A stretch of 64,000 bases of DNA from Sphingomonas psychrotolerans (GCF_002796605.1 NZ_CP024923.1:124001-188000); one strand, 5' to 3'. Positions 9,480 to 18,379 are shown, counted from the stretch's first letter. A program made the numbers and translations. Notes: generated by a model not told the origin, from the letters alone.

Positions 9480-9823
9480 GGCCGCTCTCCCATTCCCGCG
9501 GCCACGCGCTGCGGCTTCTTCGCGCGGTCCCACCAGGCGCGCTGGATGTAGAGGGTGATCCGCTCGCGGCTGCCGGTGCCGTAGCGGACCAGCAGCATCG
9601 GATAATTGGCGTAGTGATCCGTCTGCCAGAAGGTGTCCGGATCGGTTTCGAACAGGATCTGCTTTTCGGGATGGGTGACCATCAGGGCGAAGCTGTCCTT
9701 CTCGCGTCCGGGCGACATCAGCCCCTTGCCGTTGATCTTGGGACAAAGCGTGCCCCACCAGCTTTCCATCACCACGTCGGGCAGGGTGCGCGCAAAGGCG
9801 ACGGCTTCTTCCCAATCACCCAT
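9476..9823 (-). CDS. MmcQ/YjbR family protein, first copy
   Basis: 115 residues, the usual size for the family. Core motifs are MGDWEEAVAFARTLPDVV at the start, SWWGTLCPKINGKGLMS, ETDPDTFWQTDHYANYPMLL and RAWWDRAKKPQR. It is clearly a paralogue of the downstream gene, with which it shares a translational-coupling overlap. The copies have diverged well beyond a recent duplication. The role is unknown. Confidence 0.88.
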   Translation of the reverse strand: MGDWEEAVAFARTLPDVVMESWWGTLCPKINGKGLMSPGREKDSFALMVTHPEKQILFETDPDTFWQTDHYANYPMLLVRYGTGSRERITLYIQRAWWDRAKKPQRVAAGMGERP

Positions 9824-9843
9824 CGCTTCACCTTTTATCCGTT

Positions 9844-9917
9844 ATCCCGGCAAAGGCCGGGGTGCCGAATCTCGAGCGATCTCGCCTGTGGCTCTGGATC
9901 CCGGCCTTCGCCGGGAT
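9844..9917. repeat. Pair of REP-like palindromes
   Basis: Two short hairpins, ATCCCGGC with a 4-base loop and GCCGGGGT (9844-9863), and ATCCCGGC with a 4-base loop and GCCGGGAT followed by GACG (9898-9917), lie 34 bases apart between the YjbR pair and rarA. A related hairpin occurs at 12644-12663. They look like the extragenic palindromes common in sphingomonads and may also act in transcript ends. Confidence 0.7.
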
Positions 9918-9930
9918 GACGAAAATAGAG

Positions 9931-11250
9931 TCAGCCATCGCGGCGCTTTTCCCGCATCTCGTCCCACCACGCCATGCGCTCGGCGATGCGCTTTTCCATG
10001 CCGCGATCGGTGGGGGCGTAGAAGGTCTGCGGGGTCATCTCGTCGGGCCAGTAATTGTCGCCCGAAAAGCCGCCCTCGGCGTCGTGATCGTAGGTATAGC
10101 CCTTGCCGTAGCCGATCTGCTTCATCAGCTTGGTCGGCGCGTTGAGGATGTTCTGGGGCGGCATCAGCGACCCGGTTTCCTTCGCCGAGCGCCACGCCGC
10201 CTTCTGCGCGGCATAGGCCGCATTCGATTTGGGCGCAGTGGCGAGATAGAGGCACGCCTGCGCGATCGCGAGCTCGCCCTCGGGCGAGCCGAGAAAGTCG
10301 TAGGTATCCTTGGCCGCGATGCACTGGACGAGCGCATTGGGGTCGGCGAGGCCGATATCCTCCACCGCCGCGCGGGTCAGGCGGCGCAGCACGTAGAGCG
10401 GCTCCTCGCCGGCGGTCAGCATCCGGGCGAGATAATAAAGCGCGGCCTGCGGGTCGCTGCCGCGGATCGACTTATGCAGCGCCGAGATGAGGTTGTAATG
10501 GCCCTCGCGGTCCTTGTCGTAGACCGCGACGCGGCGCTGGAGGAAATCGCCGAGTGCCGCGGGCGTCAGCGGCGCCTCGAAGCTGACCGAGAAGAGCGTC
10601 TCGGCCTGGTTGAGCAGGAAGCGGCCGTCGCCGTCGGCGCTGGCGACCAGCGCATCGCGTGCCTCGGGCGTGAGGGGGAGGGGGCGATCCTCGAGCGCCT
10701 CGGCGCGGTCGAGCAGCTTGCACAAAGCCTCATGGCCGAGCCGCTGGAGGATGAGGACCTGCGCGCGGCTGAGCAGTGCCGCATTGAGCTCGAACGAGGG
10801 GTTCTCGGTCGTAGCCCCGACCAAGGTGACGGTACCGTCCTCTACATAGGGCAGGAAACCGTCCTGCTGGGCGCGATTGAATCGATGGATCTCGTCGACG
10901 AAGAGCAGGGTCTTTCGGCCGAGCCGGGCATATTCGCGCGCCTCGGCGAAGACCTTTTTGAGATCGGCGACGCCCGAGAAGACCGCCGAGATCGCGACGA
11001 AGCGCAGCCCCACCGCGGCGGCGAGCAGGCGGGCGATCGTGGTCTTGCCGGTGCCGGGCGGACCCCACAGGATGATCGAGCTGAGCTTGCCCGCGGCGAC
11101 CATGCGCCCGATCGCGCCCTCGGGACCGGTGAGGTGTTCCTGGCCGACCACTTCGTCGAGCTGGCGGGGACGCAGGCGATCGGCGAGCGGGCCGCTGGTC
11201 GGCACTTCGGCGGGAGCGGGTTGTTCGTCGGTCGCGAAAAGATCAGCCAT
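9931..11250 (-). CDS. rarA: Replication-associated recombination protein A (MgsA/RarA)
   Basis: 439 residues from the ATG at 11250, which begins MADLFATDEQPAP; in-frame starts further upstream add non-conserved sequence. Walker A GPPGTGKTTIARLLA and Walker B LLFVDEIHRFNRAQQDGFLP are present, together with the sensor-1 stretch LVGATTENPSFELN, followed by the tetramerisation domain (HKSIRGSDPQAALYYLARML). RarA is a clamp-loader-like AAA+ ATPase that works at stalled replication forks with SSB and RecA. The length is normal and the motifs are intact. Confidence 0.96.
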   Translation of the reverse strand: MADLFATDEQPAPAEVPTSGPLADRLRPRQLDEVVGQEHLTGPEGAIGRMVAAGKLSSIILWGPPGTGKTTIARLLAAAVGLRFVAISAVFSGVADLKKVFAEAREYARLGRKTLLFVDEIHRFNRAQQDGFLPYVEDGTVTLVGATTENPSFELNAALLSRAQVLILQRLGHEALCKLLDRAEALEDRPLPLTPEARDALVASADGDGRFLLNQAETLFSVSFEAPLTPAALGDFLQRRVAVYDKDREGHYNLISALHKSIRGSDPQAALYYLARMLTAGEEPLYVLRRLTRAAVEDIGLADPNALVQCIAAKDTYDFLGSPEGELAIAQACLYLATAPKSNAAYAAQKAAWRSAKETGSLMPPQNILNAPTKLMKQIGYGKGYTYDHDAEGGFSGDNYWPDEMTPQTFYAPTDRGMEKRIAERMAWWDEMREKRRDG

Positions 11251-11599
11251 CGCACCGATAGATAGGCCGGAGCGCTGCGCTTTTACACCGGCGAAATGGA
11301 GCTTGGTTGACTCCGCTTGACTCGATTCGCGGTGCATCGCTGAGGCTCCTCTCCCGGTCATGCCGAAGCGACGGCAGCGCGACGGGGATGCGCCGCTCTC
11401 GCCACGCACACGCGCCAGCGACGCGGCACCTGTGCGCCCTCGCGCAACACAAACGCACCTGCCACGCGACACCAACGCGCCGCGAACGCGCTTCCTGTCA
11501 TCGCCCCTTGAATTGCCATGCCTCACCTCAAGACTGCGAAACGGAACATTTCATGAACATTTCCCACAAGTCAATTTTCGGGCTTGCGCTCAGCCTATC
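11251..11599. other. Intergenic region without a supported gene
   Basis: About 350 bases between the divergent rarA and padR genes. Open frames here give low-complexity, Arg/His-rich translations with no family resemblance. The stretch next to padR is noticeably richer in A and T and should contain its promoter. Confidence 0.6.
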
Positions 11600-11611
11600 A
11601 AGATATATCTT
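11600..11611. promoter_or_regulatory. Perfect 12-bp palindrome, likely PadR operator
   Basis: AAGATATATCTT is its own reverse complement and lies 34 bases before the padR start codon in an otherwise GC-rich genome. PadR regulators commonly bind AT-rich palindromes of the ATATAT type in their own promoters. Autoregulation is therefore the natural reading. Confidence 0.6.
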
Positions 11612-11645
11612 AGACGCATCGTGATTCGATTTAGAAGGAATGAAC

Positions 11646-12254
11646 ATGCGATTTGGATTTAACCACGGCCGCGGCGAGCGCGGCCAGGACTGTGGCGGCC
11701 GGCACGGCGGGCCGCGCGGCGGCGGCTGGGGCCGCGGGGGCTTTGGCGGCTGGGGCATGCACGAGGGCCGCGAAGGCGGCCGCGGCGGCGGGCGCGGACG
11801 CCGGATGTTCGACGGCGGCGAGCTGCGCCTCGTCCTGCTCAAGCTGATCGAGGAACAGCCGCGCCACGGCTACGATTTGATCCGCGAGATCGAGGAGCGT
11901 TCGGGTGGCGCCTATGCGCCGAGCCCCGGCGTGATCTATCCGACGCTGACCATGCTCGACGACATGGGCCTGGTCGAGGCGAAGGCCGAGGGCGCGCGTA
12001 AGGCCTTCGCGATCACCGAGGCGGGCACTGCCGAACTCGTCGCGAAGGCGGCCGAAGTCGAAGCGCTGTTCCAGCGCCTCGCCGAACTCGGCGAACATCA
12101 CGCACGTACCAGTGGCGGCCCGATTCGCCGTGCGATGGGCAATTTACGCGCCGTGTTGCAGGAGCGACTGGGCGGTTCGGAAGTTGATCCCGATACGTTG
12201 CACGCAGTCGCCGACATCCTCGACGAAGCGGCGCGGAAGATCGAGCGGCTCTGA
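11646..12254 (+). CDS. PadR family transcriptional regulator with Gly/Arg-rich N-terminus
   Basis: 202 residues from the second ATG (11646), preferred over 11640 because AAGGA sits 6 bases before it but directly abuts the first ATG. Residues 1-55 are mostly Gly, Arg, Trp and His and look disordered. The winged helix follows (LRLVLLKLIEEQPRHGYDLI, then AYAPSPGVIYPTLTMLDDMG, then the wing with KAFAITEAG), then a C-terminal dimerisation helix. PadR proteins usually repress a neighbouring gene and release on binding a ligand. The DUF2218 gene follows 64 bases on. Confidence 0.92.
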   Translation: MRFGFNHGRGERGQDCGGRHGGPRGGGWGRGGFGGWGMHEGREGGRGGGRGRRMFDGGELRLVLLKLIEEQPRHGYDLIREIEERSGGAYAPSPGVIYPTLTMLDDMGLVEAKAEGARKAFAITEAGTAELVAKAAEVEALFQRLAELGEHHARTSGGPIRRAMGNLRAVLQERLGGSEVDPDTLHAVADILDEAARKIERL

Positions 12255-12318
12255 AATGCCGCGACTGGAGATGCTGCGGCGCCGGCTGGGACTGGCACCG
12301 CAGGGGAAGGAAGAGACC

Positions 12319-12642
12319 ATGACGATGACGACTGCGAGCGCAACGGCGCTGGTGCCGACTATGAGCGCGAGCAAATATCTCCAGCAATTGTGCAAGCATT
12401 GGGAGCACAATCTCGAGGTGGAGTTCACCCCCGAAAACGGCACGGTGATCTTCCCGAAGGATGCGCGCGGCGCCAATCATCCGGGCGATGCGGTGGCGAC
12501 CTTCAACGTCGCCGAGACCGGTCTGGAAGTGCGGATCGATGCGTCGAGCGACGAGCAGCTGGAAGGTCTGAAGGGCGCCGTGGCGCGGCATCTCGACCGG
12601 TTTGCGTTTCGCGAGGCGCCGCTGGCGTTCGACTGGCAATGA
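12319..12642 (+). CDS. DUF2218 domain protein
   Basis: 107 residues from the ATG at 12319, which has a GGAAGGA site 7 bases upstream; an in-frame ATG at 12256 would add 21 poorly conserved residues. The domain is compact, with LCKHWEHNLEVEF, AVATFNVAETGLEVRIDASS and a terminal RHLDRFAFRE block. DUF2218 proteins are often encoded beside PadR regulators and siderophore-interacting flavoproteins, so a role in iron uptake or reduction is possible but unproven. It is probably co-transcribed with padR. Confidence 0.85.
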   Translation: MTMTTASATALVPTMSASKYLQQLCKHWEHNLEVEFTPENGTVIFPKDARGANHPGDAVATFNVAETGLEVRIDASSDEQLEGLKGAVARHLDRFAFREAPLAFDWQ

Positions 12643-12643
12643 G

Positions 12644-12663
12644 ATCCTGGCTTGTGCCGGGAT
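12644..12663. repeat. REP-like palindrome
   Basis: ATCCTGGC, 4-base loop, GCCGGGAT, followed by GACG. It matches the two palindromes near 9.9 kb and sits between convergent genes, where it may help end both transcripts. Confidence 0.6.
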
Positions 12664-12673
12664 GACGGAAAGG

Positions 12674-13342
12674 TCAGGGAGCAACCCGGTAGCCGACGCC
12701 TGGTTCATTGAGGATCAGAGTCGGGGCGGCGGGCGCCGCCTCGACCTTCCTGCGCAGGGCACGAATGGCGACCCGCAGATATTCGAGGTCCGAGACGTGC
12801 GCCGGCCCCCAGACCTGGCTGAGCAATACGCGATGCGTGAGCACCCGGCCGCCCCCGGCGACGAGCGCCGACAGCAACGCGAATTCGCGCGGGGTCAGCT
12901 CCAGCAGTTCGCCGTCGAGCGTGGCGCGATGGAATGCCGCCTCGATCCGGAAGCGACCGTAGGCGAGCACCCCGTCGTCGCGCCGGCCCGACCGGCGCAG
13001 GATGACGCGCAGTCGCGCCAGCAACTCGTCGCCGTCGAACGGTTTCGTGAGATAGTCATCGGCGCCGAGATCGAGCGCCGCCACCTTGTCGGCGGTATCG
13101 AGCCGGGCCGACAGGACGAGAGTCGGCAGGCCACGCGCGGCGAAGCCGGCGACCAGTTCGAGCCCGTCGCGGTCGGGCAGGCCGAGATCGACGATCGCCG
13201 CATCGGGAGCGCGCCCGGCAAGCGCCAGCGCGGTCCGCGCATCGGCTGCCTCGTGCGCGACGAAACCGCCGCGGGCCAATATCGCGGCGACGAGACGGCG
13301 AATGCCGGGCTCGTCGTCGACCACGAGAATCCCGCCGGTCAT
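12674..13342 (-). CDS. OmpR-type response regulator, KdpE-like
   Basis: A 222-residue regulator. The receiver domain has acidic residues in ILVVDDEPG, phospho-acceptor D52 in AAIVDLGLPDRDG and the K of DDYLTKPF. The winged-helix domain runs from about residue 125 (LTPREFALLSALV, LEYLRVAIRALRRKVE, GVGYR). It resembles KdpE and is paired through an ATGA overlap with a kinase carrying the KdpD-type DUF4118 domain. No kdpFABC genes are nearby; the linked transporter is Kup. Control of potassium uptake is inferred from this linkage. Confidence 0.9.
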   Translation of the reverse strand: MTGGILVVDDEPGIRRLVAAILARGGFVAHEAADARTALALAGRAPDAAIVDLGLPDRDGLELVAGFAARGLPTLVLSARLDTADKVAALDLGADDYLTKPFDGDELLARLRVILRRSGRRDDGVLAYGRFRIEAAFHRATLDGELLELTPREFALLSALVAGGGRVLTHRVLLSQVWGPAHVSDLEYLRVAIRALRRKVEAAPAAPTLILNEPGVGYRVAP

Positions 13343-14754
13343 GTGGGAAGCCCCCGAGCCGGGAATATCGCGAGCCGCACCGTGAAGCAGGCGCCCCCGC
13401 CCGGCGCATCGGCAGCCGACAGGCTCGCCCCCATCGCGGTGGCGAGATCGCGGGCGATCGCGAGGCCGAGGCCGAGGCCGCCCTCGCGATCCCCGCCCGA
13501 GATGAAGCGATCGAAGATAGTGGCGGCGACGGCGGGGTCGATCCCCGAACCGTCATCGCACACCGCGAGCTCGACCGCCTCGCCGGCGGCGCGGGCGGCG
13601 ATCACCACCTCTGCGCGGGCGTGGCGGAGCGCATTGTGGATCAGATTGCCGAGAACGTGGGTAAGCATCACCGCGTCGGCGCGGACCAGCGGCAGATCGT
13701 CGGGCAATTCGGTCCTGAGCGTGACCCCCGCCGTCCGGGGCGTGGCGGCGGCGACGATGTCGACCAGATCGACCGGATCGAGACGCACCGGTTGCCCGCT
13801 TTCGATGCGGGCGGTGGCGATCAGATCTTCGCTCAGCCGGATGATGCGATCCACTTCGAGGCCGAGCCGGGCGGGCGCATCGCCGTCGAGCTCGGCGAGC
13901 CCCGATTTGAGCACGGTGAGCGGCGTGCGGAAATCATGGCCCAGCGCGGCGAGCAGCGCCCGACGAACCGCGTCGCGCTGATCGGCTTCCTCGCGCGCCC
14001 GACGCTCGGCCTCGGCGGTCAGCCGGTCGCGCGCCTGCACCCATAAACGGGCGAAGGCACGGGCGACCTCGCCATCGCGCGGCCGCGGATGCGCCCCGGC
14101 TGCGAGCGCGAGCACGTCTTCGCCGCCCGGCGCGAGCGGCACGAAGCGAAAGTCGGCGGAGGGCATCACCTCGCTCGCATGCCCGCTCGGTCCGTCATTG
14201 TGAAGCGCCCACGCCGCGGCCGCCGCATCGAGCGGGGCGAGCGCGGTGCGCTTCGCGGCGAGATCGTCCCCACGGATCAACTGGGCATCGCCATATCGTT
14301 CGGCGAGGAAGGCGAGCGCCATCGCATCGAGCGTGTCGTGGCGATGCGCCTTGGCGAGCAAAGCGGCGAACTCGGCTTCGGCGGCGCTCGCCTCGGCGCG
14401 CTCCTGCGCTTCCATCTCGCGGGCGCGGAGGCCCGAGGCGAGGCGGCTGGTCACAATCGCGACGATGGTGAGCACTGCGAAGGCCGCGACATCGCCGAGG
14501 CCGTGGATGCGCAGGGTGTAGCGCGGCTCGAGCAGGAAGAAATTGTAGCAGAAGGCGGCGAATCCGGCGCTCGCCAGTCCCGCGGCCAGCCCGGCGCGGG
14601 CCGAGACCCAGAGCACCGGGAGCAGATAGAGCAGACCCGCGGCGGCAGGGCCGATCCGCAATGCCTCGATCGTCGCGGCACCGGTGATCGCGGTGATGGC
14701 GGTGAGGGCTGCGAGGCCCCGCACGAACGCGGCCCATTGCTCGATGCGGGTCAC
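13339..14754 (-). CDS. KdpD-like sensor histidine kinase lacking the N-terminal sensor region
   Basis: 471 residues from a GTG at 14754 that forms a GTGA overlap with the kup stop. Four membrane segments (DUF4118, about residues 10-110) lead to a GAF-like linker and a kinase core with H273 (HDFRTPLTVL), N-box GNLIHNALRHA, and G-boxes DDGSGIDP and GLGLGLAIA. Full KdpD is near 890 residues and begins with a KdpD/Usp region that is absent here. The overlaps order the transcript kup, kinase, regulator. Potassium or envelope sensing is an inference. Confidence 0.88.
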   Translation of the reverse strand: MTRIEQWAAFVRGLAALTAITAITGAATIEALRIGPAAAGLLYLLPVLWVSARAGLAAGLASAGFAAFCYNFFLLEPRYTLRIHGLGDVAAFAVLTIVAIVTSRLASGLRAREMEAQERAEASAAEAEFAALLAKAHRHDTLDAMALAFLAERYGDAQLIRGDDLAAKRTALAPLDAAAAAWALHNDGPSGHASEVMPSADFRFVPLAPGGEDVLALAAGAHPRPRDGEVARAFARLWVQARDRLTAEAERRAREEADQRDAVRRALLAALGHDFRTPLTVLKSGLAELDGDAPARLGLEVDRIIRLSEDLIATARIESGQPVRLDPVDLVDIVAAATPRTAGVTLRTELPDDLPLVRADAVMLTHVLGNLIHNALRHARAEVVIAARAAGEAVELAVCDDGSGIDPAVAATIFDRFISGGDREGGLGLGLAIARDLATAMGASLSAADAPGGGACFTVRLAIFPARGLPT

Positions 14755-16676
14755 AATTCGACCTGCGCGCCGAGTTCCACGACGCGATTGGCGGGAATGC
14801 CCATGAATCCCGTCGGATCGGCGGCGTTGCGATGCAGGAAGGCGTAGATCGGCATCATCCATCCAGGCAGTCGCGACGCGCGGGCGCGGCGCAGCGTGTT
14901 GCGTCCGACATAGAAGCTCAATCCCCCCGCCTGGAGAAGCCCGTCATAGCCGCGCGAGAGATCGCTCGGCAAATCGACCCGGTCCATATAGCCATAACTG
15001 AGCGTTCCGCGCACGAAGCGGCCGTCGACCGGCTCGATCACGAGCCGTTCGCCTTCGGGGACCGAGGGCCGGTCGACCGTCGTCACCGACAGGAGCAGAT
15101 TGCGGGCATGGAGCGCCTTGGCGTGCTTGAGGCTGTGGAGCAGCGCCGAGGGTGCGCTGCGATTGTCCTGGGTGAGGAACACCGCCGTGCCCTCCACGAT
15201 CGGCGGCGGGCGGCGTTCGATCGACGCGGCGAGCTCGGCGATCGGCACGGCGCGGCGTCCGATGGCCAAGGTCGCCGCATGCTTGCCGGCCATCCAGCTC
15301 CAGATCGTGACGCCGATCAGCGCGCCGACCAGCAGCGGCACCCAGCCGCCTTCGGCGACGCGCAGGATGTTGGCGCCGAAGAAGAACAGATCGAGCAACA
15401 GCAAAGGCAGGATGAAGAGTGCCGCGCGCTCGGGCTGCCAGCGCCACGCCTTCCACAGGATGACGAATGCGAGGCAGGTGGTGACCACCATCGTGCCGGT
15501 GACGGCGATGCCATAGGCGGCGGCCATCGAAGAGCTGGTGCGGAAGGCGAGGACCAGTGCGACGACGCCGGCGAGCAGCAACCAGTTGATCGCCGGCATG
15601 TAGATCTGGCCGCGCGCATCGGCGGCGGTCTGGAGGATACGCATCCGCGGCAGCAGGCCGAGCGCGATCGCCTGGCTGGTGAGCGAAAAGGCACCGGTGA
15701 TCACTGCCTGGCTGGCGATGATCGTCGCCGCGGTGGCGAGGATGACCAGCGGCGCGCGCAGTGCGTCGGGCGCCATCAGGAAGAACCAGTCGGCATTGGC
15801 GAAGGGCTGGCCCGCGGCCTGCGCGGTTTCGAGCGTCGACAGCGCCAGCGCGCCCTGGCCGAGATAGTTGAGCGTCAGCGCCGGCCAGACCAGGCCCAGC
15901 CAACCGAGCTGGATCGGCCGCCGCCCGAAATGCCCCATGTCGGCGATCAGCGCCTCGGCGCCGGTGACGGTGAGGAACACCGCCCCGAGCACGAACAGGC
16001 CGATGGTGCCGTGGGTGGCGAGCAGCGAAATACCGTACCACGGATTGAAGGCGAGCAGGATCCCGGGCTGGTCGGCGATGTGGAGCAGGCCCAGCCCGCC
16101 GATCGCAATGAACCAGACGACGCAGACCGGGCCGAACAGCCGCGCTACTTTGGCGGTGCCGTGCGCCTGGACCGCGAACAATGCGACGAGGATGCCGAGC
16201 GCGATCCCGATGGTGATCCCGGGCGTGATCGCGGCGCCGAGGCCGGGGACGCTCTTGAGCCCTTCGACCGCCGACAGCACCGAGAGCGCGGGCGTAATGA
16301 TCGCATCGCCATAGAACAGCGCCGCGCCGATCGCGCCGAGCAGCAGGACGATCCGCCAGCGGCCGCCGGTCGCGCCGTTGGCGAGCGCCATCAGCGAGAG
16401 CACGCCGCCTTCGCCATGATTGTCGGCGCGGGTGAGGAACAGGACATATTTGATCGTGACGACGATGATCAGCGCCCAGAGTGCGAGGCTGAGCACCCCG
16501 AGGATTTCCGCCGGCCCGACTGCCGCGCCCATCTGCGCCAGCGCTTCGCGAAAGGCATAAAGCGGGCTGGTGCCGATATCCCCATAGACCACCCCGATCG
16601 CGCCGAGGGTGAGGAGCGCCAGGCGGGAGCGCCCGGCGGGGGCGGGGGAAGCAGGGGACATTCGGTCGGACTCCAC
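14751..16676 (-). CDS. kup: Kup family potassium uptake protein
   Basis: A 641-residue protein of normal family length. It opens with LTLGAIGVVYGDIGTSPLYA, the conserved first helix of Kup/HAK/KT carriers, has about 12 membrane segments to residue 440, and a C-terminal cytoplasmic domain with AVFLTQDNRSAPSALLHSLK and VVELGAQVEL at the end. It imports potassium with protons across the inner membrane. It is the first gene of an overlapping operon with a KdpD-like kinase and KdpE-like regulator, an arrangement that suggests the two-component pair serves Kup. Confidence 0.96.
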   Translation of the reverse strand: MESDRMSPASPAPAGRSRLALLTLGAIGVVYGDIGTSPLYAFREALAQMGAAVGPAEILGVLSLALWALIIVVTIKYVLFLTRADNHGEGGVLSLMALANGATGGRWRIVLLLGAIGAALFYGDAIITPALSVLSAVEGLKSVPGLGAAITPGITIGIALGILVALFAVQAHGTAKVARLFGPVCVVWFIAIGGLGLLHIADQPGILLAFNPWYGISLLATHGTIGLFVLGAVFLTVTGAEALIADMGHFGRRPIQLGWLGLVWPALTLNYLGQGALALSTLETAQAAGQPFANADWFFLMAPDALRAPLVILATAATIIASQAVITGAFSLTSQAIALGLLPRMRILQTAADARGQIYMPAINWLLLAGVVALVLAFRTSSSMAAAYGIAVTGTMVVTTCLAFVILWKAWRWQPERAALFILPLLLLDLFFFGANILRVAEGGWVPLLVGALIGVTIWSWMAGKHAATLAIGRRAVPIAELAASIERRPPPIVEGTAVFLTQDNRSAPSALLHSLKHAKALHARNLLLSVTTVDRPSVPEGERLVIEPVDGRFVRGTLSYGYMDRVDLPSDLSRGYDGLLQAGGLSFYVGRNTLRRARASRLPGWMMPIYAFLHRNAADPTGFMGIPANRVVELGAQVEL

Positions 16677-16766
16677 GAGAACGGAGCCTTCCAGATCGGC
16701 GACCCGGCGTAAAATCGCCGGGGGCTAGCCGGGGTTGTGGCGTGAAAATCGCGTAAAGCGACGGGC

Positions 16767-17180
16767 CTAGCCGGGCTTCCGGTCGGCCGGGCAGCGCATC
16801 AGGAAATATTGGCGCTTCAGGTCCACCGCTTCCTGCCGCATGGTCTCGAGGCGACGCTGATCGTCGAGCGCGCGCTGGCGATCGTCGAGTGCCAGCTGGC
16901 GAAGCGCGAGCGTCTGATCCGATGCGGCGGGCGCCTCCGGCGGCGTCGACGGGCTCTCGCGCAGCGCGCGCCGCCGGTCCGCAGTGGCGACGCGTTCGGC
17001 GACGATCTGGACCTGCTCCTGATAGAATGCCGTCACCGCCGCACTGCGCCGCCGCGCTTCGGCCGCAAAGATCGGGAGGATCGTGGCGCGTTCGCAGCGC
17101 TCGATCGCGGCGTCGAGCGCCGGCAAGTCGATCGGCTCGACCGACTGGAGCGTGGCGGCCAGAAGCAGGGCGAAGGACAT
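16767..17180 (-). CDS. Small exported coiled-coil protein, unknown function
   Basis: 137 residues from the ATG at 17180. A short hydrophobic start (MSFALLLAATLQS) looks like a signal peptide. The rest is charged and helical, with RRALRESPSTPPEAP as a flexible break and ALDDRQRALDDQRRLETM as a clear coiled-coil stretch. Two Cys (CERATILPIF region and MRCPADRKPG at the end) could form a disulfide. I do not recognise a family. It lies 38 bases downstream of the glycosyltransferase gene and may share its transcript. Confidence 0.65.
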   Translation of the reverse strand: MSFALLLAATLQSVEPIDLPALDAAIERCERATILPIFAAEARRRSAAVTAFYQEQVQIVAERVATADRRRALRESPSTPPEAPAASDQTLALRQLALDDRQRALDDQRRLETMRQEAVDLKRQYFLMRCPADRKPG

Positions 17181-17218
17181 GCGCACGCCATATCCGATAC
17201 TTTTGCGGAGTGCGAGCC

Positions 17219-18379
17219 TCAGCGCGGCGGCGCGGCGCGGCGTTCCATGACTTCGAGATAAGTGTCGATCACCTTCTGGTTGATCGCATCCCATTGATAG
17301 GTCTGGGCTTTGGCGTGGCCAGCGGTGCCTTGCGCCTTGTGGAGCGCGGGATCGGCGACGAGGCGGGCGATCGCCCCGGTATAGGCGTCGACGTCGCGCG
17401 GAGGGACGAGGAAGCCGTTGATCCCGTCCTCGATCAGGTCGACCGCGCCGGTTGCGCGCGCGGCGACGACGGGGATGCCGCAGGCCATCGCCTCGAGCGT
17501 GACGTTGCCGAAAGTCTCGGTGACCGAGGGGTTGAACAGGACGTCCATCGAAGCGACCGCGCGGCCGAGATCGTCGCCGCGCTGGAAGCCGGCAAAGGCG
17601 GCATCGGGAACCCGCTCGGCGAACCAGTCGCGTGCCGGGCCGTCGCCGATGACGAGAACGCGGTGGCGGACCCCGCGGTCGCGCAAGGCGGCGCAGACGT
17701 CGGCGAAGATGTCGAGACCCTTTTCGAGCACCAGCCGGCCGAGAAAGCCGACCGCGAACTCGTCGTCGTGGATGCCGAGGCCGCGGCGCCATGCCATGTC
17801 GCGCCGGTCGGGAGCGAAGCGGGCGTGATCGACGCCGCGCGACCAGATGCGAACCGGCCTGGTCACACCCCAGGAGCGGATCAGTTCGGCCATGGATTCG
17901 CCGGGAGTCACGACCTGGTCGACGCGATTGTAGAAGCGAGTCAGTCCCTTGATCATCAGCGGCGCGAGGAAGCCGATGCCATAATAAGCCGGATAGGTTT
18001 CGAAGCGGGTGTGAAGCGAGGCGACCGTCGCGAGCCCGTTTGCGCGCGCCCAGCTGACCGCGCGGTGGCCGAGTATTTCCGGCGCCGAGACGTGGACGAG
18101 ATTGGGCTTGAAGGCGGCGAGGTCCTCGCGGGTGGTGCGCGGCAGGTGCCACGCGAATTTATACTCGGCGCGGCCGCCGGGGACGGGGAGGGCGGGAACG
18201 CTGACGAGATCGCCGGTGGGCGGGAAGGCGGGAGTGTCGGTGGTCGGCGAATAGATCCTGAGCGTCACCCCCTGCGACAGCAGATAGCCGGCCAGCTTGT
18301 TGAGCGCCTGGTTCGCGCCGTCGCGGACGTAATTGTAATTGCCGCTGAACATGGCGACGCGGAGGTCGGACGGTTGCAT
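17219..18379 (-). CDS. Glycosyltransferase family 4 (GT-B) protein, mannosyltransferase-like
   Basis: A 386-residue protein. The N-terminal Rossmann half starts RVAMFSGNYNYVRDGANQAL, with the Gly-rich donor-side loop, and the C-terminal half holds the retaining-enzyme motif SVTETFGNVTLEAMACGIPV (the EX7E Glu pair). The segment HLPRTTREDLAAFKPNLVHV resembles lipid-linked alpha-mannosyl or sulfoquinovosyl transferases. In a sphingomonad a glycolipid acceptor is possible, but the substrate is unknown. No other glycan genes are adjacent. Confidence 0.88.
   Translation of the reverse strand: MQPSDLRVAMFSGNYNYVRDGANQALNKLAGYLLSQGVTLRIYSPTTDTPAFPPTGDLVSVPALPVPGGRAEYKFAWHLPRTTREDLAAFKPNLVHVSAPEILGHRAVSWARANGLATVASLHTRFETYPAYYGIGFLAPLMIKGLTRFYNRVDQVVTPGESMAELIRSWGVTRPVRIWSRGVDHARFAPDRRDMAWRRGLGIHDDEFAVGFLGRLVLEKGLDIFADVCAALRDRGVRHRVLVIGDGPARDWFAERVPDAAFAGFQRGDDLGRAVASMDVLFNPSVTETFGNVTLEAMACGIPVVAARATGAVDLIEDGINGFLVPPRDVDAYTGAIARLVADPALHKAQGTAGHAKAQTYQWDAINQKVIDTYLEVMERRAAPPR

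Noticed and set aside
11307..11624. 105-codon plus-strand frame before padR
   Set aside because: His/Arg/Cys-rich, no ribosome site, and it covers the likely PadR operator.
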